Shown here: positions 9,241 through 18,667 of the stretch, piece after piece
How the letters are laid out: the number at the start of each line of letters is the position of its first letter
Numbering within the stretch: position 1 is the stretch's first letter
DNA from: Symbiodinium natans
Lineage: Eukaryota; Sar; Dinophyceae; Suessiales; Symbiodiniaceae
Assembly (NCBI GenBank): GCA_905221605.1
Contig: CAJNDS010001113.1
Location: 1,532,891-1,596,890 of the forward strand
DNA length: 64,000 bases
Direction: 5' to 3'
Notes under the pieces: generated by a model
What the model saw: only the letters and a program-made list of their open reading frames with translations
The model's database searches: none
What the model was told of the DNA's origin: nothing
Made by a program: the position numbers and the translations under genes

Positions 9241-9499
9241 AGGAAATGAAAGGACAGGAAAGGATATGTAGGAAAACAGAACATGTCATCATATGTTAAT
9301 ATATATATATATGTGTATATATGAAAACAAAATATAACAAAATATTTATAGTGGCATAGAGTAGAATAGAACACAATATCGTAGAGTATACCTTTGTATC
9401 ATAAAAACATAAAATCGAAAAAGCAAAGCATATATGTATATATTTACTGCTATTTGATATAGAATTGATATTATACAATACATATTTCTTGTTTGTTTG

Positions 9500-9697
9500 G
9501 CGCCGGGCAAGCTTCTTCAACTCGTATGCATCCCTTCCAAACCCATGATGCGAGCATTGTGTTTGCAAATGGGGGGGGGGTCTGCGCCCCCCCTTCAAAC
9601 CCCCCGCTGTTTCTTCAAGCAGGGCAAGCTTGCTTCAAAGCATCTGAGTATCCTTTCCAAACCAATGATGCGAGCGTTGTGTTTGCAAATGGGGGGT

Positions 9698-9735
<38 letters not shown>

Positions 9736-9795
9736 TTCTTAGTCCGGGCAAGCTTGCTTCAAAGCACATGAATCCTTCTGATGCGAGCACTTTTT
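9500..9795 (+). repeat. Tandem triplication of a 121-bp unit with poly-G/poly-C tracts
   Basis: Units begin GGGCAAGCTT at about 9507, 9628 and 9747. The first two carry CCAAACC(C/A)ATGATGCGAGC and TTGTGTTTGCAAATGGGG. The second unit contains a 31-base poly-C run (9701-9731); the third is truncated. Confidence 0.8.
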
Positions 9796-9799
9796 TGCA

Positions 9800-10140
9800 A
9801 AAAGACATGAAGACACAGTAAGATACAATGATATACAAGAATATATTACAAAACGATGCAATAATATACAATAATACACAATTATGCAACAATATGCAAG
9901 TATGTACAAGAATATGCAGCAATATACACGTAAAAAAGAATAACTTACAATAATTTTCAGTAATTGACAATAATATTCAAGAATAGACAACAATATACAA
10001 TCATATACAAAAATATGCAAAAATGTACAATAATATACACCCATAATATACAATATTTTTCAAAAATATACAAAAGATGTACAGCAAGACATACAACAAT
10101 ATAAAAAAGTGTACAGAAAATTACAATAATATACAATAGT
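9800..10140 (+). repeat. AT-rich short-period repeat (ACAATAATAT-like)
   Basis: Degenerate 9-12 bp units such as AATATACAA run for over 300 bases. The antisense open frames of leucine/isoleucine/tyrosine are a by-product. Confidence 0.75.
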
Positions 10141-10159
10141 AGATATGCTATTTAATTAC

Positions 10160-10420
10160 AGTATTTCCAGCCTCTGAAATCGCAGAAATGCTGCTATTTT
10201 CCGTATTTGCAGCCCCTGGAAGCTCAGAAATGCTGCAGTGTACAGTATTTCCAGCCTCTGAAAGCGCAGAACTGCTGCCACAAAAAGTTCTGCAGCCTCT
10301 CTGGAAACTCTGAAATGCGCAAAAATGCTGTGTTTTTTCGGTATTTAGAGCTTGCGAACGGCCAGAACTGCTGCATTTCTGAGCGTTTACAGCCTCCGTT
10401 CCGCTTGCAAGAAGCCTTCG
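10160..10420 (+). repeat. Degenerate repeat of about 50 bp
   Basis: The motif CAGCCTCTGAAAGCGCAGAA with GCTGC recurs at about 10168, 10210, 10250 and 10290 and in weaker form to 10400. The open frames on both strands follow the repeat. Confidence 0.6.
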
Positions 10421-10577
10421 AAGCCTTCAGTAAATTATTTTTTGATCCCAAATAAGTTTTTTTTGATCCGCCTAGAAATACATTATTTTTTGATCCCAAA
10501 TAAATTTTTTTGATCCCCTACCCAGGGAAACCCAAAACCCTAAACCTAAGCCCTAAACCCTAAAGCCCTAGATGCAG

Positions 10578-11010
10578 GTGGGCGATCTTCTTCTTGGTCG
10601 CTTTCTTCCTCAATTACATCCCCGAGGCCTTCTGCTGTCTTTAGGGTTTAGGGTTTGGGTTTAGGGTTTAGGGATTAGGGTTTAGGGTTTAGGGTTTAGA
10701 GTTTAGGGTTTAGAGTTTAGGGTTTAGGGTTTAATTTAGGGTTTCGGCCCCCCGTGATGAGAACCTCAACACCATGGACCCCGAATCCTACCTTGTTGCA
10801 GGTTTTGTGTTTCCACAATGCCATTGCAGGGTTCTTAGGCAGCCCACGACAACTCGGACCCAGACCCTAAACCCTAAACCCTAAACCTAAACCCTAAACC
10901 CTAAACCCTCTTCTGCACAGGTGGGTCCGATTGCGCCGAGGCTGCACTGGCTCAACCTCGTAGTCCTAGTCCTGTATAGCTGCCATACATTCTTCTTCAA
11001 AGGGTTCTGA
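10578..11010 (+). CDS. Membrane-protein 3' exons, unknown family (join 10578..10640, 10756..10863, 10921..11010)
   Basis: Three islands on one strand separated by telomeric arrays. Exon 1 follows GATGCAG and reads WAIFFLVAFFLNYIPEAF, a transmembrane-type segment. Exon 2 reads DENLNTMDPESYLVAGF. Exon 3 follows TTCTGCACAG and reads RLHWLNLVVLVLYSCHTF, a second transmembrane-type segment, ending in TGA. Junction phases between exons 1, 2 and 3 are not proven. A multi-pass membrane protein (channel or transporter) would fit, but no family motif is visible. Confidence 0.5.
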
Positions 11011-11182
11011 ACTATGGGCCCTTGGGTTTTAGAGGGTTTTTCAAGGGTATATAAGGTGTGTATAGCTGCCATATTTCTACAAGGGTAGTTTTATGGTCAC
11101 TCAATGTGGTCCCTCGTCTTCTTCAAAGGGTTCTGAAGTATGGGCCCTTGGGTTTTAGAGGGTTTTTCAAGGGTATCTAAGG
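10974..11182 (+). repeat. Tandem duplication, offset about 119 bp
   Basis: CTTCTTCAAAGGGTTCTGAA and the following 45 bases occur at about 10992-11056 and 11111-11176; TGTATAGCTGCCATA also occurs twice (10974, 11060). The first copy overlaps the end of the membrane-protein exon. The second copy starts an open frame (11140-11439, 99 codons) without recognisable motif. Confidence 0.7.
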
Positions 11183-11515
11183 GGACCCCATTCAAGGTCC
11201 CATACAAAGAAGCCAAGTATCTATTCTATCAATATATGAATCCTAAACATACCATTGGCGCACTAATAATTCGAAAATGGTTTTGGGGATTAATATCGTC
11301 GGGAATAATGTGTAAATACAAACATCAATACAAATATGTATATGTATGTGTATATGTATATATGTATATATATATATACGCACATATAAATGTTAGTAAT
11401 TATTCCGAACCCCCAAACCCCCAAACCCTAAATAACTGAATCTTAGGCCCCGAGGTACACCTTAAAGTTCGGCTTCTGTGCAGGGGGGTTCGAAGCCAGC
11501 CTAAGCTCTGAACCC

Positions 11516-11679
11516 TACTTGAAGGTTCATGGGTACTTAGAGGCAGGGTTTAGGGTTGAGGGTCTAGGGTCTAGGGTTTGGGGGTACTTATAAGTGGGGT
11601 TATAAGCACACGGATTAAGGTTATAACCATCGTTGCCCCGCTTATGACCCCACTCAGAAGTACCCATGAACCTCAAAGT
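11516..11679. mobile_element. MITE-C family copy with telomeric array inside
   Basis: Left arm GAAGGTTCATGGGTACTT and right arm AAGTACCCATGAACCTCAAA are inverted repeats. Between the arms lie a short TTTAGGG-type array (11545-11582) and the family core TATAAG...GGGGTTATAAGC. Confidence 0.65.
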
Positions 11680-11694
11680 TTGACCATAATCCAG

Positions 11695-11793
11695 GTCTGC
11701 TTCGTCATCATGCTGCCCCTCATCGTTCTGGACGGGAACTTGACAATGCACGAGAGGCCCCCTCTGTGCTTTGTTACCAATGCGACTTCTCAG
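11695..11793 (+). CDS. Candidate exon with transmembrane segment
   Basis: Starts after TAATCCAG and reads VCFVIMLPLIVLDGNLTMHE, continuing RPPLCFVTNATSQ before TTTAGGG-like sequence. It lies 15 bases downstream of the MITE-C copy. Could belong to another membrane protein. Confidence 0.45.
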
Positions 11794-12470
11794 TGTTTAG
11801 GATTAGGGTTTGGGGTTGGGGCAGGGGGGGTGGTGGAGGGGGGGAGGGGGGGAGGGGGGGGGGGTTTGAGGGGTGTGGGGTTTAGGAGGGCTGGAGGTGT
11901 TCTAGATCAAGGAGGCCTCTTTGGATTTCCGTACTCTGTTCTTTTGTGCCTCGTTGAGAACCAAACCGCAGCTCCCAAAATCCAGGTCCAGATGGCATCC
12001 AGAAGATCCCCAAACGTTAGGGTTTCGTTGTTTTAAGGTTCCTAAACCATAACCCCTAAACCCCCAACCCGGTGCACAGGGTTGTTAAAAAAAGCCTAAG
12101 CCCTAAGGCCTGAGGCCTAAGCCCTCCTCAAACCTAAACCCTAACCCTAAACCCTAAGGCCTAAGCCCTTAACAACCCCCGACAGCACTCCTGGCCACGG
12201 GAGTCATCTAAACCCTAAACCTTAAACCCCTTTTGAGCCCTAGAACCCCACACACCCTGCCTCTAAGCCCCCTTCTCAGCCCTGGAACCTTTTGTACCCT
12301 GCCTATAGCCCCTGTACGCCCTATAAGCCCTGTAAAGCCTTACAAGCTTCAAGCCTTACAACCTGACGCCCGAAGCACTGTATGCAAACCATCAACCCCG
12401 CAATGAAACCTTTAAACCCTCATCCCTGCACTTATACCATCAAGCCCGAGAATTGCACCCTATATAAACC
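11794..12470. other. Poly-G rich stretch and degenerate CCCTAAA-like sequence
   Basis: Poly-G/GGGGAGG run at 11823-11870, then an island to 12040 with no clear gene. Loosely telomere-like, C-rich sequence (CCCTAAGCCC, TATAAGCCC) follows. Confidence 0.5.
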
Positions 12471-12690
12471 TACAAAGAAACCCTAAATACCAAATACTCT
12501 AAGAAGCCGCTAAATCTCTATCTAAACCCTAAATACCTCTCGAAGCCCCTCAATCTCCATCTAAACCCAAAATACCTCTCGAAGGCCCTAAATCTCCATG
12601 TAAACCCAAAATACCCTCTAAACGCCTGAATCTAAGTTTAAACCCTACATAATGCCCCTCTAAATCCCTAGATCTATATTTTTTACCCGA
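12471..12690 (-). repeat. Degenerate tandem repeat of 45-50 bp
   Basis: The unit CCTAAATCTCCATCTAAACC plus AAATACCTCTCGAAG recurs about five times with decay. The antisense frame of 66 codons simply translates it. Confidence 0.6.
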
Positions 12691-12902
12691 AAATACTCTC
12701 CAAACCCGGCATAAACTCTTCGTTTGCATCATCCACTCCCATCTCAGCACGGCAGGCTTGTGAACTCAATCGTGCCGGGCCCTCAGCACCGGGCGGCACT
12801 CATCAAGCCTTCTAATTAAGGAGTGTGGCCTAAACCCTAAACCCTAAACCCTAAGCCCTAAACCCTAAACCCTAAACCCTAAACCCTAAACCCTAAACCC
12901 TT

Positions 12903-12992
12903 GCAATCTCCGACACCGTGGCGTGCATGAGCCTTGTAGCAGTGAGCCAAAGCACTGGTCCTCTTCCCCCTGCACGACCAGATACCCGGGTT
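12903..12992 (+). CDS. Candidate exon, unknown product
   Basis: Open frame reading AISDTVACMSLVAVSQSTGP after a CCCTAAA array (12831-12901) and before TTTAGGG-like sequence. Left edge lacks a clear AG. Confidence 0.35.
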
Positions 12993-13085
12993 TAGGGTTT
13001 CGCGTTTCGAGTTCAGGCTTTAGGGCTAAGGGTTTAGGGTCGCAAAAAGATAAAATTCAAAACTCAAGCCCCAAGCCCACAGCAG

Positions 13086-13136
13086 GCTGTCCACAGTCTC
13101 GCGTTCATGACAGTCATGACTTGGCGAGCCTTTAGG
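13086..13136 (+). CDS. Candidate exon, unknown product
   Basis: After CACAGCAG the frame reads AVHSLAFMTVMTWRAF and runs into telomeric repeat. Hydrophobic character suggests a membrane segment. Confidence 0.4.
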
Positions 13137-13551
13137 GTGTAGGGTTCCGGGGTTCTGAGAGGGGGAGCGCGAGAAATGGGTATTTCTTCTCTCCCCAACC
13201 CTAAACCCTAAACCCTAAACCCTAAACCCCTTTGGTTTTAGGCATAAGGACCGCCAAAATAGGTACTCAGGGCAATACACCCGGACTCCCTAGAGTTGCA
13301 CCCTTCCAGCTGTCAATTTAGGGTTTGGGGTATTTGGGTGATAGGGTTTAGGGTATCAGGGTAGAAGGGTATTTGGGTTTTGGGTTTTGGGTTTTGGCAT
13401 AGTAAATGTAACTCAGTTTGGACGATGTTCAATCTGATTGATCGGAGCAGCATGCGTTCCGCGCGGAGCGAGGGTTGGTACTGTGGTCTCGCCTTCCTTT
13501 ACCATGCTTGACCCACCCTAAACCCTAGACCCTAAGCCCTCCAAATCGCCG

Positions 13552-13623
13552 AGGTTCAGCATCATGTTCCTGGTGTTCAAGTTCGTCACCGGCAACATCA
13601 TTGAGGCAGTTGCGGACGTTCCT
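13552..13623 (+). CDS. Candidate exon, ion-channel-like membrane segment
   Basis: Open frame reading FSIMFLVFKFVTGNIIEAV, resembling the S6/pore end of voltage-gated cation channels by eye only. A perfect TTTAGGG array follows at 13632. Confidence 0.4.
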
Positions 13624-13631
13624 TTTGTTAT

Positions 13632-13719
13632 TTAGGGTTTAGTTTACGGTTTAGGGTTTAGGGTTTAGGGTTTAGGGTTTAGGGTTTAGGGTTTAGGGTT
13701 TAGGGTTTAGGGTTTAGGG
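13632..13719 (+). repeat. TTTAGGG array
   Basis: Nearly perfect 7-mers for almost 90 bases. Confidence 0.9.
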
Positions 13720-13734
13720 TACGACAAGCCCAGT

Positions 13735-13836
13735 GGTACCCTTTACTCTTTTTCTCGGTTATGGGTTCCCTTAAAGTAACCAACCCAAACCAGGGTGCAC
13801 TGATTATAACATGCTTGCTGGGCTACCAAGTTGCTG
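13735..13836 (+). repeat. Dispersed repeat shared with 23715-23785
   Basis: GGTACCCTTTA and ATTATAACATG followed by CTGGGCTACCAAG occur here and near 23735-23783. Identity unknown. Confidence 0.4.
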
Positions 13837-14028
13837 TGCTGATGCATGGAGGTGCATGCGGAAATGCTAAGCAGGGTGAAAAGTCGAGCAGCTACAGTTA
13901 TGGGTCGTGAAAACCATAAGTTACAAGGGGGCAAAAGCCAAAACCCTAAATCCTGAAGCCTAAACCCGACATAGATCTAAGTGGCTAAACCCTAAACCCC
14001 AAACCCTAAAATCCCCGAGCCTAAACCC

Positions 14029-14121
14029 TACGTACAAGCGCCCTGGAACCTGGGAGTACGGTCTTGCAAATAACTCGCTTTGTTCCTTTGGTCATTTTCA
14101 CAGCATTCCTAGTTGTTTATG
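14029..14121 (+). CDS. Candidate terminal exon, unknown product
   Basis: Open frame reading TYKRPGTWEYGLANNSLCSF and ending in TGA, directly downstream of CCCTAAA-like sequence. Confidence 0.35.
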
Positions 14122-15480
14122 ATTCTTGTTTTTTGTGTTTATGAGTATGTATGTGTGTATATATACATATATGTATATATATATATATATGTGTACACAA
14201 TTTTTCAAGGGGGGAGGGGGGCTCTTGTTAAGGATCTTAACATTGAGTTGCCATAAAGAAGTACACAATATCGTACTTAGTATGGTAGCTGAGTTGAAGT
14301 CCTTAGCAGCAGCCCCAGTTTTCGAGTTTGTGGAGTTAGGGGCTCTCTTCTCGCCCCCATCATGCAAGAAACAGGCACCCGCTGTGTTCCTTAGAGCTTT
14401 GAGAAAAGGCTCACCGCAAAACCCCTAAACACTAAACCCCTACACCCTTTATCCCCACTTTTCCACTGGTGTTCCTATACTTAGTGGGGCAACTTGAGCC
14501 CTGTGGGGTCCAAAGGCTAGCTCGCTGGACGCGAAGCTCCGAGATGTAGAGAACTGACCATACAGTGTACACTCTGTTCTTACATCCTTCGTCCCTAAGC
14601 CAGGTCAATATTCATGTTCATGCACACATGTGCTAGATGAGCCTAACGAACGCATGGCTTACGTACCGCAATTGTAGCCGCCTATTAGGTTTTATGATGT
14701 GTGTGTAACCTGCTGTACATGCAGGATTGGAGTCACGCCCGTTTTTCGATTTCATGCAGGGGGTCCCAGATCTGCTACTCATGCTGGGACCAACGAAGAC
14801 CATGAGTAGCAGACGTGCAAACGTACCTGCTATGAGGAGTACTTGGGTGGTTGCGTCCGCAGCTGGTATCCTCAACGGGGACAGAAACCTCATCCCCGCA
14901 ACGTGTTACATGTTGTTACGTGCGGCTTGCTGCAGAGTAAAAGTTGGGAAAGAATGTGTATTTTTATTTTGTTTAGAAGCTTCTTGTCTTCTTGGCGAAA
15001 GATGTTCTCTTCAGCACATGTGACATACTAGTGCGAGCATGGCAAGTCGCGATGAACTTGTTGATGGCGCAGTATGCTTTCCCACAAAGAGACTTCAGAG
15101 AGTAGCGCTGATAATTTCGTAAGGAGGTCTGCCAGCTGCACATACGCTCTTGGTAAAGATGAAACATTGAAGCTGCTCAAGCTTATGGAGGCTGCCAAAG
15201 TCCACAACATTGTTGTCGTCAGCATTGCACTTCGCAGACGACAACATATGCCATTCCTGGTGTCTGGCACGACGACGAGACAAGGGACAGAACCCGCATC
15301 TCAACGATCATTCCTGTGGTCTGATCTGGGGCCTGAAACCTAGCCCAAACAATGACGACGATAGTCACTGACTATGCTTGATGTTGTCCAGTCGAATGTC
15401 CGTCTCATCAGTTCCAGACAAGTCAACGTGTGTGTGTGTGTGTGTGTTTTTTGGGGGGGGGGGCCTTAAGTTTCAGGGCG
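14122..15480. other. Largest array-free stretch of the first half, no gene recognised
   Basis: Includes an AT microsatellite (14156-14200), a perfect 13-bp hairpin (14771-14813), overlapping open frames of 60-100 codons on both strands without motif (for example 14727-15023 plus strand, 14633-14893 minus strand), and a (GT)n plus poly-G tract at 15429-15464. Telomere-like units are absent for about 1.3 kb. Confidence 0.4.
14771..14813. other. Perfect 13-bp inverted repeat with 17-nt loop
   Basis: TCTGCTACTCATG at 14771-14783 and CATGAGTAGCAGA at 14801-14813. No T-run follows, so not a terminator of bacterial type. Confidence 0.6.
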
Positions 15481-15510
15481 CGGATTTAGGGTTTAAGGCT
15501 TAGGAGCAAG

Positions 15511-15719
15511 TATAATGCTTTCGGCAACCCGGTGGACACTGCAGGTGCAGACCCTGAACCCTAAACCCTAACCCCAAACCCTAAACCCTAAACCCTAAAC
15601 CCTAAACCCTGAGTGGACTGTGCAGGTGCAGCTGTACGCCAAGTCCGGGGGCGACCTGATGCGGATGCATCCTGCCGGGGCGCCTCAGAGGGGAGAGCTG
15701 CAGCTCAAGAATTCCGGGT
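15511..15719 (+). CDS. Two candidate exons with duplicated intron edge (about 15511..15550, 15626..15719)
   Basis: The second exon follows GTGCAG and reads VQLYAKSGGDLMRMHPAGAP to the next TTTAGGG array. The first ends CACTGCAG|GTGCAG. The intron between is an array of CCCTAAA units. The sequence GTGGAC..TGCAGGTGCAG stands on both sides (15532-15550 and 15613-15631, 17 of 19 identical), so each copy carries AG|GT. More than one frame stays open, so the product is unknown. Confidence 0.5.
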
Positions 15720-15725
15720 TTAAGG

Positions 15726-15836
15726 GGTTTAGGGTTTAGGGTTTGGGGTTTAGGGTTTAGGGTTTAGGGTTTAGGGTTTGGGGTTTGGGGTTTGGGGTTT
15801 CGGGTTTAGGGTTTAGGGTTTAGGGTTTAGGGTTTA
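15726..15836 (+). repeat. TTTAGGG / TTTGGGG array
   Basis: Block structure: TTTAGGG, then four TTTGGGG units, then TTTAGGG again. Confidence 0.9.
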
Positions 15837-16380
15837 AAGTTCAAGGGGTGTGTGTAGGGCTGCTAGGGTTTGCCAGGGATGTACGGCCTGTATGGCTTTC
15901 ATAGGCTCTACATTAGAGTCTACATTGCTGGAGCTGCGCAGGTTCTTTTCTTGATGCGCGGCTCGAAACTGCCAACGGGGACCTGCAAATGCAAAAAGAT
16001 TCGGACTTCGCGTTGCCCGAAACCAGCCCAAGAAGGGCTCTTCAGGGTTTAGTGTTTACAGGGTTTAGGGTTCCAATGTGGTCACAAGTGACAGCACCCC
16101 GTAATCATACGTGGCCGCAAAACACGTGCTCACAGGTGACGCAAAACACGCGGTTACAAGTGGTGGTGTTGCCGCCGGGAAGGGAGCCCAAACAGGAGTC
16201 TGCACGGTTGGTGCCCAAAATTCCGCGCAGACCCGAATGCAGCCAAGCCCCTCTAAGTGGCCAGTCTGACCCCGAAAGTCCCTTCAGATGGTCCATGCCC
16301 TTCTTTATTTAAAGGGTCCTGAGGTAGTGTTGCAAGTACGGGGCCCCCAATTAAGGGGCGCATTTTCATGGACCATGTAA
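15837..16380. other. Array-poor stretch with overlapping open frames
   Basis: Plus-strand frames at 15870-16052 and 15989-16312 and a minus-strand frame at 15834-16031 overlap. None has a recognisable motif. TCACAAGTGACAGC and TCACAGGTGACGC are small repeats near 16084 and 16130. Confidence 0.35.
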
Positions 16381-16500
16381 CCCCTAAACCCTAAATCCTG
16401 AACCTAAACCCTGAACCCTCAACCCAAAACCTAAACGCTCAACCCTAAACCCTAAACCCTTAAACCCTAAACCCTAAACCCTCAACCTACCCTAAGACAG

Positions 16501-16641
16501 CGACTGCATCAGCGCCGAGGTCATCATGCTAGCGCTGATGATGTTATTTCAGACCCTGATGGGCATGACAGGCCAGGAACCCTAAACCCTAAACCCTAAA
16601 CCCTGATGGGCATGACACGCCAGGTCTTCGGGTGGTGCTGA
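16501..16641 (+). CDS. Two-exon gene end around a 47-nt telomeric intron (join 16501..16576, 16624..16641)
   Basis: Exon 1 follows AAGACAG and reads SAEVIMLALMMLFQTLMGMT, a hydrophobic helix. It ends in phase 0 at GGCCAG. Exon 2 reads VFGWC and TGA. The intervening 47 bases are three CCCTAAA units plus a second copy of the exon end. The 25-base copies (16553-16577, 16600-16624) differ at one base. The donor would be GA, a non-canonical donor known in dinoflagellates. Product unknown; probably a membrane protein C-terminus. Confidence 0.5.
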
Positions 16642-16975
16642 GGGATGTTGCACTGACGGGTTTTCGGGAGAGTTTTGTCGAAATCAGGTTCCCCGTGTGA
16701 TCCTCCCTTGCAGGAAGTCAAATATAGGGGAGAATAGATGGGTCAGAATAGTTACTATACGAATATTATCCCGTGTATGGTCCCCATATAGTTTTCCTAT
16801 AGGAACCCCCAAACGGTGATACACCTATAGATCCCGAGCTTCCTATGAGGAAGAGGTGCAAAGCCTGATTTGCATGGGCTCAGCGTTTGGAATCACAAGG
16901 TCCAAGTGCAAAGTGAAGGGGGGGGGGGGGTCTAGGGCTTAGGGTCTATATAGGGTTTACGGTTGAGGGTTGAGG

Positions 16976-17133
16976 GTTGTTAAGGATTTTGAACTTCTTT
17001 ACGGCAAGCTCATGCAATTTCGACACGCGAACCGAAAAGCCACGCGTTCTCCCTCTGCTGCGGGGGCAGGAATGTTCATGACGGTGCCCGTCATGGCTGC
17101 CGACGCTTGCCTGGACATGCAGCAAGCTTTGCA
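16976..17133 (+). CDS. Candidate exon, unknown product
   Basis: About 50 open codons reading VVKDFELLYGKLMQFRHANR and ending ACLDMQQALQ at CAG|GTCC, a good donor. Upstream is TTGAGGG repeat and a poly-G run (16918-16930). One of the longer exon-like islands. No motif recognised. Confidence 0.5.
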
Positions 17134-17340
17134 GGTCCTAGGTTTAGGATTTGGGGCGTAAACCATTAACCCTAAAACCTTTAGGCCCTAAACTCTAAAC
17201 CCTGAACCCTGAACCCAGAATCCAGAACCTGCAATCATACCCCCAGGCAAACGTCAGGCAGTAATAGCGGTGGGATAGTTCCCAGGGCACTGCGTGCCGA
17301 CATCTGCCGCAGGGGTTGTTTGTTGGACATTCCGTTTCGC

Positions 17341-17440
17341 CGAAACCCTAAACCCTAAACCCTAAACCCTAAACCCTAAACCCTAAACCCTAAACCCTAA
17401 ACCCTAAACCCTAAACCCTAAACCCTAAACCCTAAACCAA
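17341..17440 (-). repeat. Perfect CCCTAAA array
   Basis: Fourteen perfect units. Confidence 0.95.
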
Positions 17441-17509
17441 AAACAAACCTAGACCCTAAGCCATCCCTTTCCCCACGACGCCCAGATGCCCGTTCAGTAA
17501 GGAAACTTC

Positions 17510-17810
17510 GGGAGTTTACGAAAAAAGGGACCCCTAATATAGACCCCCCGAATAGTATAGGATTCCCTTATACTGCCCAAAAGGTTATTTAGGGGGGAAC
17601 CTAGTATAGAGGGTAATTGGGAAACTAGGACCTGAAGCAGGCGCTTATTTTCTTTTTGTTAGGGTTGGGGTTCCCTGACAATCTCCTTAGAACCAAAAAG
17701 GGCACCCTTTTGTTCCAAGGTTACTCCTGCGTCTAGAATAGTATAGTATAGGGCTTATGATAAGGACCCCAATAAGGTCCCCCGATTTTCGGAACCCCCC
17801 CCCCCCCCCC
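17510..17810. mobile_element. MITE-B family, two damaged copies
   Basis: A copy starting GGGAGTTTACGAAAAAAGGG (17510-17590) shares CCCCTAATATAGACCCCCCG and GATTCCCTTATA with other members. A second right half at 17757-17810 has AAGGACCCCAATAAGGT and ends TTTTCGGAACCCCC in a poly-C run. Confidence 0.5.
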
Positions 17811-18271
17811 AATATTCTTCCTCAAGTCAGAGTAAGGACCCGTGTGCAGTTTGAGGAAAATCCCCCGAATTCAGGCGGTAAGATGTCTTGTGGCCCAGGC
17901 CAAGTACTACATGCTGAGCATGAACGTGCCCAGCGCTGTGGGGGGGCCCATGAGTCGATGGTTTCTTGTGGAGTTGTCTTATGTCTCATCTGTTAAGATA
18001 TAGCCCAAGGGTCAGGTCAAACAAGAAGCGGTGGCTTTCCCAAATACGGGTACCTTTGAGTTGGGTGTTCCGGTTTGTGTCGGTTTTGCCTGCTTTCTTT
18101 GAAGTGGGATCTCCTCAAGCTACGCGCCCAGGGCTCGTGTAGTGTTTGGGGCTTAGGGCTCGAATTTGGGGAGTACAAGGGGCACCCTATTTTGGGAAGT
18201 AGCCATGTAGTTTTTTTTTGGCCCCTAACCCTACACCCTAAACCCTAAACCCTGAACCCTAAACCTTCTGC

Positions 18272-18342
18272 GCGTCAGAGGTCTTGGACCCGCTCCTGAC
18301 ATGCCTGGAAGGCGCCGGGAAGTCATCAGCAAGGATGCGGTT
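18272..18342 (+). CDS. Candidate exon, unknown product
   Basis: Open frame reading SEVLDPLLTCLEGAGKSSAR between a CCCTAAA and a TTTAGGG array; AG lies at the left edge. Confidence 0.4.
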
Positions 18343-18430
18343 TAGGGTTTAGGGTTTAGGGTTTAGGGTTTAGGGTTTAGGAGTCTAGGGTTTAGGGTTT
18401 AGGGTTTGGGTTTAGGGTGTCCGAATTGGT

Positions 18431-18535
18431 GGGGGGCTTACGAACATAGAGGGACCCCCAATGCACAGATACCACATAGTAGGACTCCCTTAGCGTGAGG
18501 ACCCCAAGAAGGTACCCCGAGTTCCGCAAGCCCCC
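18431..18535 (+). mobile_element. MITE-B family, full copy
   Basis: Inverted ends GGGGGCTTACGAAC and GTTCCGCAAGCCCCC. Flanks AATTGGT (left) and AATTAGGT (right) resemble an imperfect target duplication. As at 6695-6825, the left flank provides GT and the right flank AG|G. Downstream the + strand stays open from 18544 for about 40 codons. Confidence 0.6.
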
Positions 18536-18543
18536 AATTAGGT

Positions 18544-18667
18544 ATGAGTTTATCGGGTATGGTATGTTTCACTTTTTGCCCATGCTGGCTTGAACGGCGG
18601 CTCTTTCTTAGAGGGCCAACCCCTCTTGCGTGCGATGTTTCGGGTGCGAAAAGTAGCCCTAAACCTT
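18544..18667 (+). CDS. Candidate exon after MITE-B, unknown product
   Basis: Reads MSLSGMVCFTFCPCWLERRL and onward to TAA in telomere-like sequence. An antisense frame (18550-18768) overlaps, so the call is weak. Confidence 0.3.

Larger units (their letters stand above)
8954..10516. mobile_element. AT-rich composite insertion with terminal inverted repeats, about 1.56 kb
   Basis: Left end GGATCAAAAAAAAATTATTT, repeated in altered form to about 9015. The right end (10431-10516) is the inverted counterpart, with TTATTTGGGATCAA-type modules in reverse complement. The interior contains no telomere-like repeat at all, in contrast to both flanks. It is built of satellites: GGAAGCAA octamers, a 121-bp triplication, ACAATAATAT-type repeats and a 50-bp degenerate repeat. 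No transposase frame is visible and no clear target duplication was found. Confidence 0.6.

Noticed and set aside
8968-9374. Minus-strand leucine/proline/cysteine repeat proteins
   Set aside because: Artefacts of the GGAAGCAA microsatellite.
14633-15304. Overlapping plus and minus frames as genes
   Set aside because: Six frames of 60-100 codons overlap without motif; no splice or start signal favours one.
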